Assembly: GCA_012271225.1 (NCBI GenBank)
Contig: JAAXGS010000078.1
Span: 1 to 11,679, forward strand
Source of the DNA: Dehalococcoidia bacterium
GTDB taxonomy: Bacteria; Chloroflexota; Dehalococcoidia; UBA6926
Direction of reading: 5' to 3'
DNA: 11,679 nucleotides
In this document: positions 1 to 7,625 of the stretch, in pieces
Position numbering within the stretch: position 1 is the stretch's first letter
Layout of the letters: each line of letters opens with the position of its first letter
The notes under the pieces: generated by a model
The model's input: the letters and a program-made list of their open reading frames with translations, nothing else
Told to the model about the DNA's origin: nothing
The model's database searches: none
Program-made: the position numbers and the translations under genes

Positions 1-1
1 C

Positions 2-895
2 TCCCTGCGGCGGCCGGGCGATCCGCTGCCAAACTGGAAGGTGGAGATCAAGAATATGAACTCCTTCCGCGCCGTGTACCGCGCGCTGGAGTTCGAGGTG
101 GACCGTCAGACGGGCCTGCTGCGGCAGGGCGCAGCCATCCCGCAGGAGACGCGCGGCTGGTCTGAAGAGGCGGGCGCGACGCTGTCCCAACGCTCCAAGG
201 AGTATGCGCAGGACTATCGGTATTTCCCGGAACCGGACCTGCCCCCGCTGGTCATCGGGACGGAGTGGATCACAGAGATACGGCAGCGCCTGCCGGAGCT
301 GCCGGACAGCCGCCGCAGACGCTTTATGCAGGACTACGGCCTGTCCGACTATGACGCCGGCCTGCTGACGACGACCCGCGCGACGGCGGATTACTTTGAG
401 AGCGCGATTCGGGCTTCTTCTGTGCATGAGGGCTCTGCCGCCCCCGCGCGGGCAAAGGCCTTCGCGAACTGGATCGTCGGCGATCTCACACACCTGCTTG
501 GCGAGGCTGATCGGGACATCGCCGACTCCCCCGTTTCCGCTCCCGCGCTCGCTGAAATGCTTGATATGCTGGATGATGGAGCAATCAGTGTCCGCATGGC
601 CAAGGACCTCTTTCCGGAGATGTTCAGCACCGGCAGAAGCGCCGCCCGGATCGTTGACGAAAAGGGACTGACTCAGATCAGCGACCAGGACGCCCTGGCG
701 TCAGCCGTCCGGGAGGCGATTGCGTCGAACCCCAGAGCGGTGGCTGACTTTCAACGCGGCAAGGAGAACGCCGTGGGGTTTCTGGTTGGCCAGGTGATGC
801 GGGCGACGCGCGGACAGGCAAATCCGCAGCTTGCCAACCAACTGGTCACGGAGCAGCTGAGGGCGCTTGCGCCTCCAGGCGATGGGGCGAGCTAG
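2..895 (+). CDS. gatB: Asp-tRNA(Asn)/Glu-tRNA(Gln) amidotransferase subunit B (5' truncated by window)
   Basis: This is the C-terminal 297 residues of GatB. The frame is open to the window edge and the true start lies upstream. GatB is the kinase/tRNA-binding subunit of the cytosolic GatCAB complex, which converts Glu-tRNA(Gln) and/or Asp-tRNA(Asn) to the correctly charged Gln/Asn forms. Visible hallmarks are the block VEIKNMNSFRAV close to the start of the fragment and, about 50 residues later, DYRYFPEPDLPPL; both are conserved at the end of the GatB catalytic cradle. The remainder matches the helical middle domain and the GatB/YqeY tail, which contacts tRNA and ends with a GQANPQLANQL segment (usually GKANP). 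The stop is TAG at 893-895. secG follows 44 bp downstream on the same strand and may be cotranscribed. Identification is firm; only the N-terminus is missing. Confidence 0.97.
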   Translation, partial: SLRRPGDPLPNWKVEIKNMNSFRAVYRALEFEVDRQTGLLRQGAAIPQETRGWSEEAGATLSQRSKEYAQDYRYFPEPDLPPLVIGTEWITEIRQRLPELPDSRRRRFMQDYGLSDYDAGLLTTTRATADYFESAIRASSVHEGSAAPARAKAFANWIVGDLTHLLGEADRDIADSPVSAPALAEMLDMLDDGAISVRMAKDLFPEMFSTGRSAARIVDEKGLTQISDQDALASAVREAIASNPRAVADFQRGKENAVGFLVGQVMRATRGQANPQLANQLVTEQLRALAPPGDGAS

Positions 896-939
896 CCGCC
901 GCGCATGACACGCATAAGAGGAGAAACGGGACGGAGCCT

Positions 940-1164
940 ATGATTGCGACTATCATTCACGTGCTGCAGCTAATCGTCGCGGTTCTGCTGGTGGGAGCCA
1001 TCCTCCTGCAGGTGCGCACGCAGGACCTCGGCGGCGTCTTTGGCGCGCAAACATCGGTGTTTCGGGCGCGGCGCGGCATTGAAAAGACGCTCTTTCAGTC
1101 GACCATCAGCCTGGCCGTCATCTTTATCGTTTTGGCAGTCGCCAGCTTCCGCTTCACGTCCTAG
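940..1164 (+). CDS. secG: Preprotein translocase subunit SecG
   Basis: This 74-residue membrane protein fits SecG, the small accessory subunit of the SecYEG channel that helps SecA-driven export. It has two hydrophobic helices, at about residues 2-24 and 52-70. They are separated by the cytoplasmic loop with the family's GGVFG motif (31-35) and the RRGIEKTLF stretch (44-52) before the second helix. The length is normal for the family. The ATG at 940 is preceded by GGAG at 933-936; the 3-nt spacing is short, and a second purine-rich AGGAGA lies at 919-924. Two tandem TAG stops (1162-1167) end the gene. It follows gatB by 44 bp on the same strand. A weak hairpin lies just downstream. Confidence 0.95.
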   Translation: MIATIIHVLQLIVAVLLVGAILLQVRTQDLGGVFGAQTSVFRARRGIEKTLFQSTISLAVIFIVLAVASFRFTS

Positions 1165-1175
1165 TAGCGTGTGAC

Positions 1176-1190
1176 CGGCCCCCTAGGCCG
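1176..1190 (+). terminator. Possible weak terminator hairpin after secG
   Basis: CGGCC (1176-1180) and GGCCG (1186-1190) form a 5-bp GC stem with loop CCCTA, 11 bases after the secG stop codon. There is no T-run after it, so intrinsic termination here is only a suggestion. The stretch from here to 1318 shows no other gene or RNA that I recognise. Confidence 0.25.
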
Positions 1191-1318
1191 TGCGCGCAGT
1201 TGGACTCATGCAGTCGCAGTCGGGAATGACGCCCCTGCGCCGCAGCGCGGTTCATCTCTGTCCGGCGGCGCGCCGTATGGACCCACCGGGCCGCGTCAGC
1301 GCAGCCGGTGAGCAGAGA

Positions 1319-1522
1319 CTAGCAGCAGGACAGCCCGCCAATCTGCTTGAGGTCGATCGTCTTTCTCTCACGGGGCAGCCCGCCCGGCGCGGCAGCCAAC
1401 TCAACGAAAGCAATCGGTTGCTCGCTGAGCGTGGCCGCGCCATCGGCGCAGCACGCATCGGTAATCTCCTTGCCGTCCGCGCCCAGACGAATCAGGCCCT
1501 CAATCTGCTGTGTCCCTGCCAT
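1319..1522 (-). CDS. Small uncharacterised protein with two vicinal cysteine pairs
   Basis: I do not recognise this 67-residue protein, but several features support a real gene. The ATG at 1522 is preceded by GGAGG 4 nt upstream. A promoter-like pair with a 17-bp spacer lies at 1570-1598 on the same strand. No better ORF occupies the region. The protein starts MAGTQQIEGLI, has no signal peptide or membrane segment, and contains CysCys at residues 24-25 and again as the last two residues (66-67, ...GGLSCC). Paired cysteines suggest metal binding, disulfide chemistry or modification, but none of these is shown. An upstream TTG at 1537 would add five residues (MGGGI) and place the Shine-Dalgarno inside the gene, so the ATG is preferred. 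It lies downstream of the HAD gene on the same strand, with its own promoter between them. The overlapping plus-strand frame at 1190-1564 looks like a shadow. Confidence 0.55.
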   Translation of the reverse strand: MAGTQQIEGLIRLGADGKEITDACCADGAATLSEQPIAFVELAAAPGGLPRERKTIDLKQIGGLSCC

Positions 1523-1569
1523 GATGCCTCCGCCCAAATTAAAGACCGGTCATTTGGCTCGTGAACTCC

Positions 1570-1598
1570 AGTATACAGCGCCGCGCCTCATGCGTCAG
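1570..1598 (-). promoter_or_regulatory. Sigma70-type promoter for the small Cys-pair gene
   Basis: On the minus strand, CTGACG (1598-1593) is a -35-like element (4 of 6 matches to TTGACA). It is followed after exactly 17 bp by TATACT (1575-1570), a 5 of 6 match to TATAAT. Transcription would start near 1563 and give a leader of about 40 nt before the start codon at 1522, with a Shine-Dalgarno in place. Confidence 0.5.
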
Positions 1599-1624
1599 GT
1601 TTATGGGCTTCTCACAACACTCGG

Positions 1625-1660
1625 GGGAGCCGCGACAGACGGCCCACCGCCGCGGTTCCC
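1625..1660 (-). other. Imperfect inverted repeat downstream of the HAD gene
   Basis: GGGAGCCGCG (1625-1634) and CGCGGTTCCC (1651-1660) pair at 9 of 10 positions around a 16-nt loop, starting 12 bases past the HAD stop codon. It could be the 3' end structure of that transcript. No T-run follows on the minus strand, so intrinsic termination is uncertain. The rest of 1523-1672 holds only the promoter of the small gene. Confidence 0.3.
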
Positions 1661-1672
1661 GCTGAAGCGTGA

Positions 1673-2116
1673 TCAGCCCTGATGGAGTTCGAGTGCGTGG
1701 GCGGCCAGCCGCAACGCGGCCTCGCCAATCGTTGGCGAGCCTCCATCCGCTGCCGGATTGACATGGTTGAAGAAGCCGTCTCCCATCTCCGGCGTCGGGA
1801 ACTGGTCCGGCCAGAAGAACGTGAATCCCGCCCCGTTCGCCGTCTGTTGATCAAGCGGACGGTCGCCCACGTGCCAGTACGTTGCCGCATCCGGATAGCG
1901 GTCTTTCAGGGTTGGCATGTGGTGTTTCAGGATAACGAAGTCCGGCTCCAGACCGTATCCGCGCCACATCAGGAGTTGGGAACTCTCCGGCCGATCCGAC
2001 GCGCTGCCGACAATCGCCCCCCGCGCCCGAAAATACTCGACGTGCTCACGGGTCAAAACGCCGCTGGGATCGCCGAACTCCATGGTTCCGTCAATATCGA
2101 AGGTGATGAGCCACAT
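1673..2116 (-). CDS. HAD-superfamily hydrolase, short (probable phosphatase)
   Basis: This 147-residue protein carries the haloacid dehalogenase superfamily motifs in order. Motif I is FDIDGT (residues 6-11; Asp7 would be the nucleophile and Asp9 the general acid). A motif II serine lies in GSASD (37-41). A motif III lysine is around 64-71 (ILKHHMPTLK). Motif IV is HVGDRPLDQQTANGAGF (82-98; Asp85 and Asp89 for Mg2+). Little space remains for a cap domain, so it is a minimal HAD enzyme. The substrate cannot be told. The ATG at 2116 puts motif I at the very N-terminus, as usual; a GTG at 2137 would add seven residues. It lies 137 bp downstream of cysS on the same strand and may be read from its own weak promoter or by readthrough. 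The family call is firm and the function open. Confidence 0.8.
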   Translation of the reverse strand: MWLITFDIDGTMEFGDPSGVLTREHVEYFRARGAIVGSASDRPESSQLLMWRGYGLEPDFVILKHHMPTLKDRYPDAATYWHVGDRPLDQQTANGAGFTFFWPDQFPTPEMGDGFFNHVNPAADGGSPTIGEAALRLAAHALELHQG

Positions 2117-2154
2117 GCCCAACGCTACTCCACGCACACGAAAATGGTTTCCCT

Positions 2155-2184
2155 ACCGTACATGCTGCTCTTGCTTGGCGTCAA
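2155..2184 (-). promoter_or_regulatory. Possible promoter for the HAD gene
   Basis: On the minus strand, TTGACG (2184-2179; 5 of 6 matches to the -35 consensus) is followed after 18 bp by TACGGT (2160-2155), a poor -10. It lies between cysS and the HAD gene. The strong -35 is the main argument for it. Confidence 0.3.
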
Positions 2185-2274
2185 GATTCGGCGCTAGGAT
2201 GCGGATATCCGTCTGTGAGTATGGATAATCCGCCTGACAAGCGCTCAATTCCTGTAGATAACGGCGGGTGGAGT

Positions 2275-3666
2275 TCACCGCGGCTCCCGCCGCTCATAGC
2301 GCCATTCCGTGCCGCGCGGCGTGTCTTCGAGAACAATGCCCAGTTCCGCAAGGCGGCTCCGCAGACGGTCGGCAATCGCAAACTGACGCTCCGCGCGCAG
2401 CGCAGCCCGCGTCTCAATGATCAGCTCAATATAGGGCGCGGCGTCCGTTTGGCCGGCCGCTGCCCCGCCGCCCGACGGCTCCAGTTTCAGGCCGAGGATG
2501 CCGGCCAACTCGCGCAGCATGGCGCGGGCCTCCGCCGCATCCCCGCCCGCTCCGGCCACCCGATTGATCTCCCGCGCAAGATCAAAGAGCGCGGCGAGCG
2601 CCTGCGGCGTGTTGAGGTCGTCATCCATCGCCTCAAAACACCGCTCACGGAACACCGCGCTGTCCGGCGCCGGCCCCGTTCCGCCGTCCGCAGTCCACGC
2701 CGCCCTGCCCAGCCGCTCCGCCGCGCGCGCCGACGCTGCGACGCCCTCTTCACTCCACGTCAACGGGCTGCGGTAATGCGACGACAGGACGAAGAGCCGA
2801 AAGGCGTCCGCGCCGTACCGCTCAACGACATCCCGAATGGAGACGAGATTGCCGAGCGACTTGCTCATCTTCTCCTCGCCCAGCTGCAGCAGGCCGTTGT
2901 GGAGCCAGTACTGCGCGAACGGCGCGGCACCCGTATAGGCTTCCGTCTGCGCAATCTCATTCTCATGGTGCGGAAAGATGAGGTCCGCGCCGCCGCCGTG
3001 AATATCGATCCGCTCTCCCAAATAGCTCAGCGACATGGCGGAGCACTCAATGTGCCACCCCGGGCGGCCCGGTCCCCACGGGCTGTCCCACGCCGGTTCC
3101 CCGGCCTTTGCGCCCTTCCACAGCGTGAAGTCCAGCGCGGATTCCTTTGACTCGTTCGGCGCGATCCGCGCGCCCGCCATCATCCCCTCAAGCGCGCGGT
3201 GCGACAGTTTGCCATAGGATTTAAACGCGCCGACGCGAAAGTACACGTCTCCGTCAGCCGCATACGCATACCCGCGCTCGATAAGGCCCTCGATCATCCG
3301 CAGCATGGACGGGACCTCCGCGGTGGCAAGCGGATATGTGTCTGCCGGCAGAACATTGAGCGATTCCATATCCTGCCGAAACAGGTCCATGTAGCGGCCA
3401 GCCAGTTCCGCCGCGGTCACGCCGGTCTCCCGCGCCCGGGCGATGATCTTGTCGTCGATGTCCGTGAAGTTCTGCACGTGGCGCACCCGATAGCCCCGAT
3501 GGGACAGATATCGCCGCGCCACGTCAAAGATGACGTAGCTCATGCCGTGGCCGACGTGGGATTCCGCGTAGGGCGTTATGCCGCACACGTACATGAGCAC
3601 GTCAGGCGGGTTGCGCGGAATGAACTCTGTCTTCTCACCGGAAAGGGTGCTGGTCAGACGCAGCAT
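2275..3666 (-). CDS. cysS: Cysteinyl-tRNA synthetase
   Basis: CysRS charges tRNA(Cys) with cysteine in the cytoplasm. The 463-residue length is that of the bacterial family. The class I signatures are HVGH (37-40, the HIGH motif) and KMSKS (266-270). The zinc site that selects cysteine is complete: Cys28 in MYVCGITPY, Cys208 in GWHIECSAM, and His233 and Glu237 in FPHHENEIAQTEA. FTDIDDKII (67-75) is also typical. The C-terminal helical tRNA-binding part ends WRYERREPR. The start codon at 3666 shares one base with the ispF stop (TGATG), so translation is probably coupled. It is the last gene of the leuS-ispD-ispF-cysS operon. ispD-ispF-cysS order is known from several bacterial phyla. No anomalies were seen. 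Confidence 0.97.
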   Translation of the reverse strand: MLRLTSTLSGEKTEFIPRNPPDVLMYVCGITPYAESHVGHGMSYVIFDVARRYLSHRGYRVRHVQNFTDIDDKIIARARETGVTAAELAGRYMDLFRQDMESLNVLPADTYPLATAEVPSMLRMIEGLIERGYAYAADGDVYFRVGAFKSYGKLSHRALEGMMAGARIAPNESKESALDFTLWKGAKAGEPAWDSPWGPGRPGWHIECSAMSLSYLGERIDIHGGGADLIFPHHENEIAQTEAYTGAAPFAQYWLHNGLLQLGEEKMSKSLGNLVSIRDVVERYGADAFRLFVLSSHYRSPLTWSEEGVAASARAAERLGRAAWTADGGTGPAPDSAVFRERCFEAMDDDLNTPQALAALFDLAREINRVAGAGGDAAEARAMLRELAGILGLKLEPSGGGAAAGQTDAAPYIELIIETRAALRAERQFAIADRLRSRLAELGIVLEDTPRGTEWRYERREPR

Positions 3667-4160
3667 CAGACCGCATCCTCAAGCGCAACGATCACGTGCG
3701 CGGCGATGACGTCCGCGCCGCCTGCCCGCCCGCCCAGAGGCAGCCCCTCCAGGGTCTTGAATTTCAGATTCAGCCTGCCCTGCTCAACGCGCAGGCACGC
3801 GGCGAGTGATTCAATCATGGCATCACGGTATGGATCAAGGCGGGGCATATCCGCATAGAGCGTAGCATCGGCGTTTCCGAGCCGCAATTGACGCCCCCGC
3901 GCCAGGTCCGCCGCCCGCCCCAACAGCTCCATGCTGTCTGCGTCTCTGAAGGCCGGATCGGTGTCGGGGAAGTGCTGGCCGATATCCCCCAGCGCCGCGG
4001 CGCCCAGCAGCGCGTCTGTCAGCGCATGCGCCAGCGTGTCCCCGTCAGAGTGGCCCAGCAGCCCGCGGTCGTGCTCTATCCGGACGCCCCCCAGGATGAG
4101 CGCGCGGCCCTCAACCAGCGGATGGCTGTCAAATCCAAGTCCGACGCGAATGGACGCCAT
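3666..4160 (-). CDS. ispF: 2-C-methyl-D-erythritol 2,4-cyclodiphosphate synthase
   Basis: IspF closes CDP-ME-2-phosphate to MEcPP with release of CMP, the fifth step of the MEP isoprenoid pathway; it works as a homotrimer. The 164-residue protein has the metal ligands DSH (Asp11, His13; usually DVH) and the block LLGHSDGDTLAHALTDALLGAAALGDIGQHFPDTDP, in which the next His ligand and the family signature lie. NADATLYADMPRLDPY follows. The C-terminal block reads KTLEGLPLGGRAGG, where the family often has TTTEGLGFTGRGEG; this is a modest divergence in the nucleotide-site loop. The start is placed at 4160 because there the ispD stop and the ispF ATG overlap as TGATG, the same geometry as the other two junctions in this operon. 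An ATG at 4169 would add MGL. It is followed directly by cysS. Confidence 0.95.
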   Translation of the reverse strand: MASIRVGLGFDSHPLVEGRALILGGVRIEHDRGLLGHSDGDTLAHALTDALLGAAALGDIGQHFPDTDPAFRDADSMELLGRAADLARGRQLRLGNADATLYADMPRLDPYRDAMIESLAACLRVEQGRLNLKFKTLEGLPLGGRAGGADVIAAHVIVALEDAV

Positions 4161-4885
4161 CAAGCCCATTGCCCCGGGTATGTTGGTTCTGTCATTCCGC
4201 GTTGACGCAACACAGCCTCCGCAAAAGCGAGATCAATCGGCGTCGTGACTTTGATATTGGCCGGATCGCCCTCAAACGTGTGCACTGGCAAACCGAGCGC
4301 CTCAATAAGCGAGGCGTCATCGAGCACCAGGTCCGGCGACGTTTCATAGTGGGCGCGGCGCAGGAGCGCGCCTTGAAATACCTGCGGTGTCTGCGCGGCG
4401 AAAAGACGAGACCGATCCGGCGTCGTCACGACTTTGCCGTCAGGAGCAATTTCCTTAATGGTGTCCTGTGCGGGGACAACGGGAATCGCAGCGCCTGTTT
4501 CACGCGCCATCTCGACTCCACGAGTAATGAGTTCAGTTGTTATGCACGGGCGAGCGCCATCATGCACGATGATTAGGTCGCTCCCATCTATAGAGCGGAC
4601 TGCGCTCTCTACTGACTCTCTGCGTGTACGACCACCCTTGGAGATGGAGCCTACTTTGTTGAAGCGCATCTCCAAGCACAGTCTTGTGGCTGTATCGACA
4701 GCGTCAGACGGGACGACGAGCATGACGCTGTCGATTTCCTCGGATTCCTCCATAACCTGCAGCGAGTACGCGACCATCTCGCGGCCAAGAAGAAGCTGAA
4801 AAGCCTTCTGCACGCCGCCCATCCGCTCGCCTGAACCCGCCGCGGCAATAATGCCAATTACCCGGCCGTCAGAACCATCGGTCAT
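4160..4885 (-). CDS. ispD: 2-C-methyl-D-erythritol 4-phosphate cytidylyltransferase
   Basis: IspD transfers CMP from CTP to MEP, the third step of the MEP pathway. The 241-residue protein begins with the nucleotidyltransferase glycine loop AAAGSGERMGG (14-24), followed by Lys27 (QKAFQ, where the family usually has PKQF). Further hallmarks are VHDGARP (usually VHDAARP), DTIKEIAPDGKVVTTPDRSRLFAAQTPQVF and LDDASLIEALG...EGDPANIKVTTPIDLAFAEAVL. The start is taken as ATG 4885, which overlaps the leuS stop as TGATG. A GTG at 4888 in the same frame is an alternative that adds one residue. No strong Shine-Dalgarno precedes it, which suggests translational coupling to leuS. It shares the operon with ispF, the enzyme two steps later in the same pathway. 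Confidence 0.95.
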   Translation of the reverse strand: MTDGSDGRVIGIIAAAGSGERMGGVQKAFQLLLGREMVAYSLQVMEESEEIDSVMLVVPSDAVDTATRLCLEMRFNKVGSISKGGRTRRESVESAVRSIDGSDLIIVHDGARPCITTELITRGVEMARETGAAIPVVPAQDTIKEIAPDGKVVTTPDRSRLFAAQTPQVFQGALLRRAHYETSPDLVLDDASLIEALGLPVHTFEGDPANIKVTTPIDLAFAEAVLRQRGMTEPTYPGQWA

Positions 4886-7380
4886 CACCGCGTCACGAGG
4901 TTGAGCAACCGTCCGGGCACGTAGATCACGCGGGCGGGGTCAGCGCCGTTCAGCGCCGCCCGAATTTTGTCACTGCTCAGAGCCGCCGCGCGCGCGTCAT
5001 CCTCCGTGATGTCCGCCGCGGCGGTCAGCCGGTCGCGCACCTTGCCATCGACCTGCACGACAAGCGTGATCTCCTCGGACTTTGTCAGTTCCGGGTCGTA
5101 GTCGGGCCATGCCTGCTGATGGATGGAATAGGGCCTGCCCGTCATTTCCCACAGCTCCTCGGCAAGATGCGGAGCGATTGGCGCAAGCAGCAGAAGCAGC
5201 GTGTCATACGTGGAGCGCCACTCCGGGCTGCAGGCCGCGTCCGGGTTATCGGCCTCCACGCGGGAGAGCGTATTGGTCAACGTCATCAGCGCCGCGATCA
5301 TGGTGTTGAACTGGAACGCCTCGACGTCCTCCGTCGCTTTCTGAACGGTGCGGTGCGCGGCGCGCTGCAGATCTGCGGCAATGTCGGACGGAGCGGACGG
5401 CCCCTCCGACCGGTTCCGAACCGCGCCCAGCTCCCACAAACGGCTGAACCAGCGGGGGATGCCGCGGATGCCCTGCGTGCTCCACGCGCCGCCCTGGTCC
5501 CACGGCCCGACGAACATCAGATAGGCCCGGACGGCGTCCGCGCCGAGCACGGCGGTCTGCTCATCGGGATTGACGACGTTTCCGCGGCTCTTGGACATCT
5601 TCTCGTGGTCCTCGCCCAGGATGACGCCCTGATTGAACAGCCGCGTGAACGGCTCATCAAACGTGAGCAGCCCCAGGTCCCGCAGGGCCTTGGTGAAGAA
5701 GCGCGCGTAGAGCAGGTGCATCACCGCGTGCTCCGCGCCGCCGGTGTAGAGATCGACGGGCGCCCATTTGGCGAGCTGCGCCGGATCAAATGCCCGGTCC
5801 GCGCCGGCGTCGGGGCTGGTGTACCGAAACTGATACCAGGCGGAGTCCACAAACGTGTCCATCGTGTCCGTCTCACGCTCCGCCTCTACATTGCCGCACT
5901 GCGGGCACGTCGTGAAACGAAATCGGTCATGGGATTTCAGGGGGGATTCGCCGGTTGGGCGGAAGTCCGCGTCCTCCGGCAGCAGGACCGGCAGCTGATC
6001 CTCCGGCACGGGCACGGTTCCGCAGGCAGCGCAATAGACAATGGGAATGGGCGTGCCCCAGTACCGCTGCCGTGAGACGAGCCAGTCCCGCATTCGATAG
6101 GAGACCGTCGGCCCGCCCCACCCGTTCTCCGCCACATGCGCGGCAACGGCCGCCTTGCCGTCCTCATTCGGCATTCCGCTGAACGGGCCGGAGTTCACCA
6201 TCACGCCCGGATCCAGGTACGCCTCCCCAAGCGGCGCGCCGTCATAATCTGGCGGAGCGATGACCGTCTCAATGGGAATGCCGTATTTTGTCGCGAACTC
6301 AAAATCCCGCGTATCGTGGGCCGGCACGCCCATCACCGCTCCGGTGCCGTATGTGGCAAGGGCGTAATCGGCTATCCACAGCGCGACTTTCCGGCCATTG
6401 AGGCGGTTGACACAGTACGTGCCAAGCGGAACGCCGGTCTTCTCTTTGTCGCCGGACAGCCGCTCGATCTCCGTCAGTCTGCGTGCCTGCGCAATGTATG
6501 CCTCCACATCCGCGCGCTGCTCCGGGGTTGTCAGGGCGGGCACCAGCGGATGCTCCGGCGCAAGCACCATGAACGTGACCCCATAGGCCGTGTCAGGCCG
6601 CGTGGTGAACACGCGTATCTCATCCGCGTCCACGCCGGGGACGTCCAGCGCGAACGAGAGCTCCGCGCCCTCGGAGCGGCCAATCCAGTTGGTCTGCATG
6701 AGGTTGATGCGCTCAGGCCAATCGATCCGGGAGTTATCCAGCAGCTCGTCCGCGTAATCCGTGATCCGGAAGAACCACTGCTCAAGATCGCGCTGATAGA
6801 CCGCGGTGCCGCATCGCTCACACGTGCCGTCCGGCATGACCTGCTCCCGGGCGAGCGTCGTCCGGTCCTTCTCACACCAGTTGACGGGCGCCATGGCGCG
6901 GTAGGCCAGTCCCTTTTCATAGAGTTTCAGGAAGAAGTACTGATTCCATTTGTAGTAGTCCGGCATGCAGGTGACCACCTCACGCCGCCAGTCGTAGCTC
7001 GCGCCGATGGTCTTCAGTTGCGCCCGCATGCGTTCGACGTTGTCCAGCGTCCACGTCTGGGGGTGGATTCCGTTCTGAATCGCGGCGTTCTCCGCGGGGA
7101 GGCCGAATGCGTCAAAGCCCATGGGATGCAGGACGTTGTAGCCGCGCATGCGCATATAGCGCGCATGCGCGTCCGCCGGCGCCTCGGCATACCAGTGCCC
7201 CACGTGCAGATCACCGGATGTGTACGGGAACATCGTCAGCGCGAACCATTTGGGGCGGGAATCGTTGGAGTTCGCCTCGTAGAGCCCGTCCGCTTCCCAG
7301 CGCGCCTGCCACTTGCGGTCAAGCGCCCTGGGATCGTATCGCAGGTTGTATGGATTGTCCGCGCGCTGCTCAACGCTCAT
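4885..7380 (-). CDS. leuS: Leucyl-tRNA synthetase
   Basis: LeuRS attaches leucine to tRNA(Leu) and edits mischarged tRNA. The 831-residue product is of normal bacterial length. Class I signatures are HVGH (59-62) in FPYTSGDLHVGHWY and KMSKS (594-598) in GEDHEKMSKSRGNVVNPDE. The CP1 editing domain shows the threonine-rich TTRPDT (259-264) and a zinc-type CERCG upstream of it. A second pair of CxxC motifs (CAACG, CPQCG) lies before the DTMDTFVDSAWYQFRY block. The C-terminal domain ends VIYVPGRLLNLVTR. The frame stays open to 7569, but the added N-terminal 63 residues look non-coding and the family starts near NLRYDPRALDRKWQ, so ATG 7380 is preferred. It is first in the operon leuS-ispD-ispF-cysS, and its stop overlaps the ispD start. 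No T-box leader was found upstream. Confidence 0.97.
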   Translation of the reverse strand: MSVEQRADNPYNLRYDPRALDRKWQARWEADGLYEANSNDSRPKWFALTMFPYTSGDLHVGHWYAEAPADAHARYMRMRGYNVLHPMGFDAFGLPAENAAIQNGIHPQTWTLDNVERMRAQLKTIGASYDWRREVVTCMPDYYKWNQYFFLKLYEKGLAYRAMAPVNWCEKDRTTLAREQVMPDGTCERCGTAVYQRDLEQWFFRITDYADELLDNSRIDWPERINLMQTNWIGRSEGAELSFALDVPGVDADEIRVFTTRPDTAYGVTFMVLAPEHPLVPALTTPEQRADVEAYIAQARRLTEIERLSGDKEKTGVPLGTYCVNRLNGRKVALWIADYALATYGTGAVMGVPAHDTRDFEFATKYGIPIETVIAPPDYDGAPLGEAYLDPGVMVNSGPFSGMPNEDGKAAVAAHVAENGWGGPTVSYRMRDWLVSRQRYWGTPIPIVYCAACGTVPVPEDQLPVLLPEDADFRPTGESPLKSHDRFRFTTCPQCGNVEAERETDTMDTFVDSAWYQFRYTSPDAGADRAFDPAQLAKWAPVDLYTGGAEHAVMHLLYARFFTKALRDLGLLTFDEPFTRLFNQGVILGEDHEKMSKSRGNVVNPDEQTAVLGADAVRAYLMFVGPWDQGGAWSTQGIRGIPRWFSRLWELGAVRNRSEGPSAPSDIAADLQRAAHRTVQKATEDVEAFQFNTMIAALMTLTNTLSRVEADNPDAACSPEWRSTYDTLLLLLAPIAPHLAEELWEMTGRPYSIHQQAWPDYDPELTKSEEITLVVQVDGKVRDRLTAAADITEDDARAAALSSDKIRAALNGADPARVIYVPGRLLNLVTR

Positions 7381-7481
7381 TAATGTGACGTCCCCTGAAT
7401 TCGTGTCATCACCGCCGCCGCTCCCGCCCGTCCGGATGCGCAATGCGCCTGAACCTGCGTGAGGGCGCTCAATGCCCGTAC

Positions 7482-7487
7482 AGTATA
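7482..7487 (-). promoter_or_regulatory. Candidate -10 element for the leuS operon
   Basis: TATACT on the minus strand (7487-7482), about 100 nt upstream of the leuS start. The expected -35 position carries only GAAGGG, so it is supported by the -10 alone. It forms an inverted pair with the plus-strand TATACT at 7522. The leader between here and 7380 has no T-box core sequence that I can see. Confidence 0.35.
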
Positions 7488-7521
7488 CCGCGCGCCCTGC
7501 TGCGCCCTTCCCCTGCCCGTC

Positions 7522-7527
7522 TATACT
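7522..7527 (+). promoter_or_regulatory. Candidate -10 element for the DUF151-like gene
   Basis: TATACT followed by GG on the plus strand, about 100 nt upstream of the DUF151-like start codon. No good -35 is visible at 16-18 bp. CAGTATA (7481-7487) and TATACTG (7522-7528) are exact inverted copies, consistent with back-to-back promoters serving the two divergent genes. Confidence 0.35.
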
Positions 7528-7625
7528 GGCCGGAGGGAGCAGGAACACGGATGACGCGGCTCGTGTCATCCGCGGGACATCGACTCCGCCCCCAATACGC
7601 CCGGCACGCCCGACGCGGGATGGTG

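Noticed and set aside
1190..1564. Plus-strand ORF of 124 codons after secG
   Set aside because: Basic, low-complexity composition with no motif, starts at GTG inside the secG hairpin, and overlaps the better-supported minus-strand gene.
2202..2211. 10-bp palindrome CGGATATCCG between cysS and the HAD gene
   Set aside because: Too short and isolated to separate from chance in GC-rich DNA; it does not overlap the promoter candidate.
2215..3150. Long plus-strand ORF of 311 codons opposite cysS
   Set aside because: It is antisense to cysS, Arg/Pro-rich and without motifs; it is a GC-driven shadow. The same applies to the plus-strand frames at 5119-6075 and 6136-7383 opposite leuS.
7381..7480. 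T-box riboswitch upstream of leuS
   Set aside because: The leader is only about 100 nt and I see no AGGGUGG-type core, no specifier stem-loop and no terminator.
7381..7569. N-terminal 63-residue extension of LeuS
   Set aside because: It is Gly/Ser/Ala-rich, without family similarity, and overlaps the promoter region; the family start is near ATG 7380.
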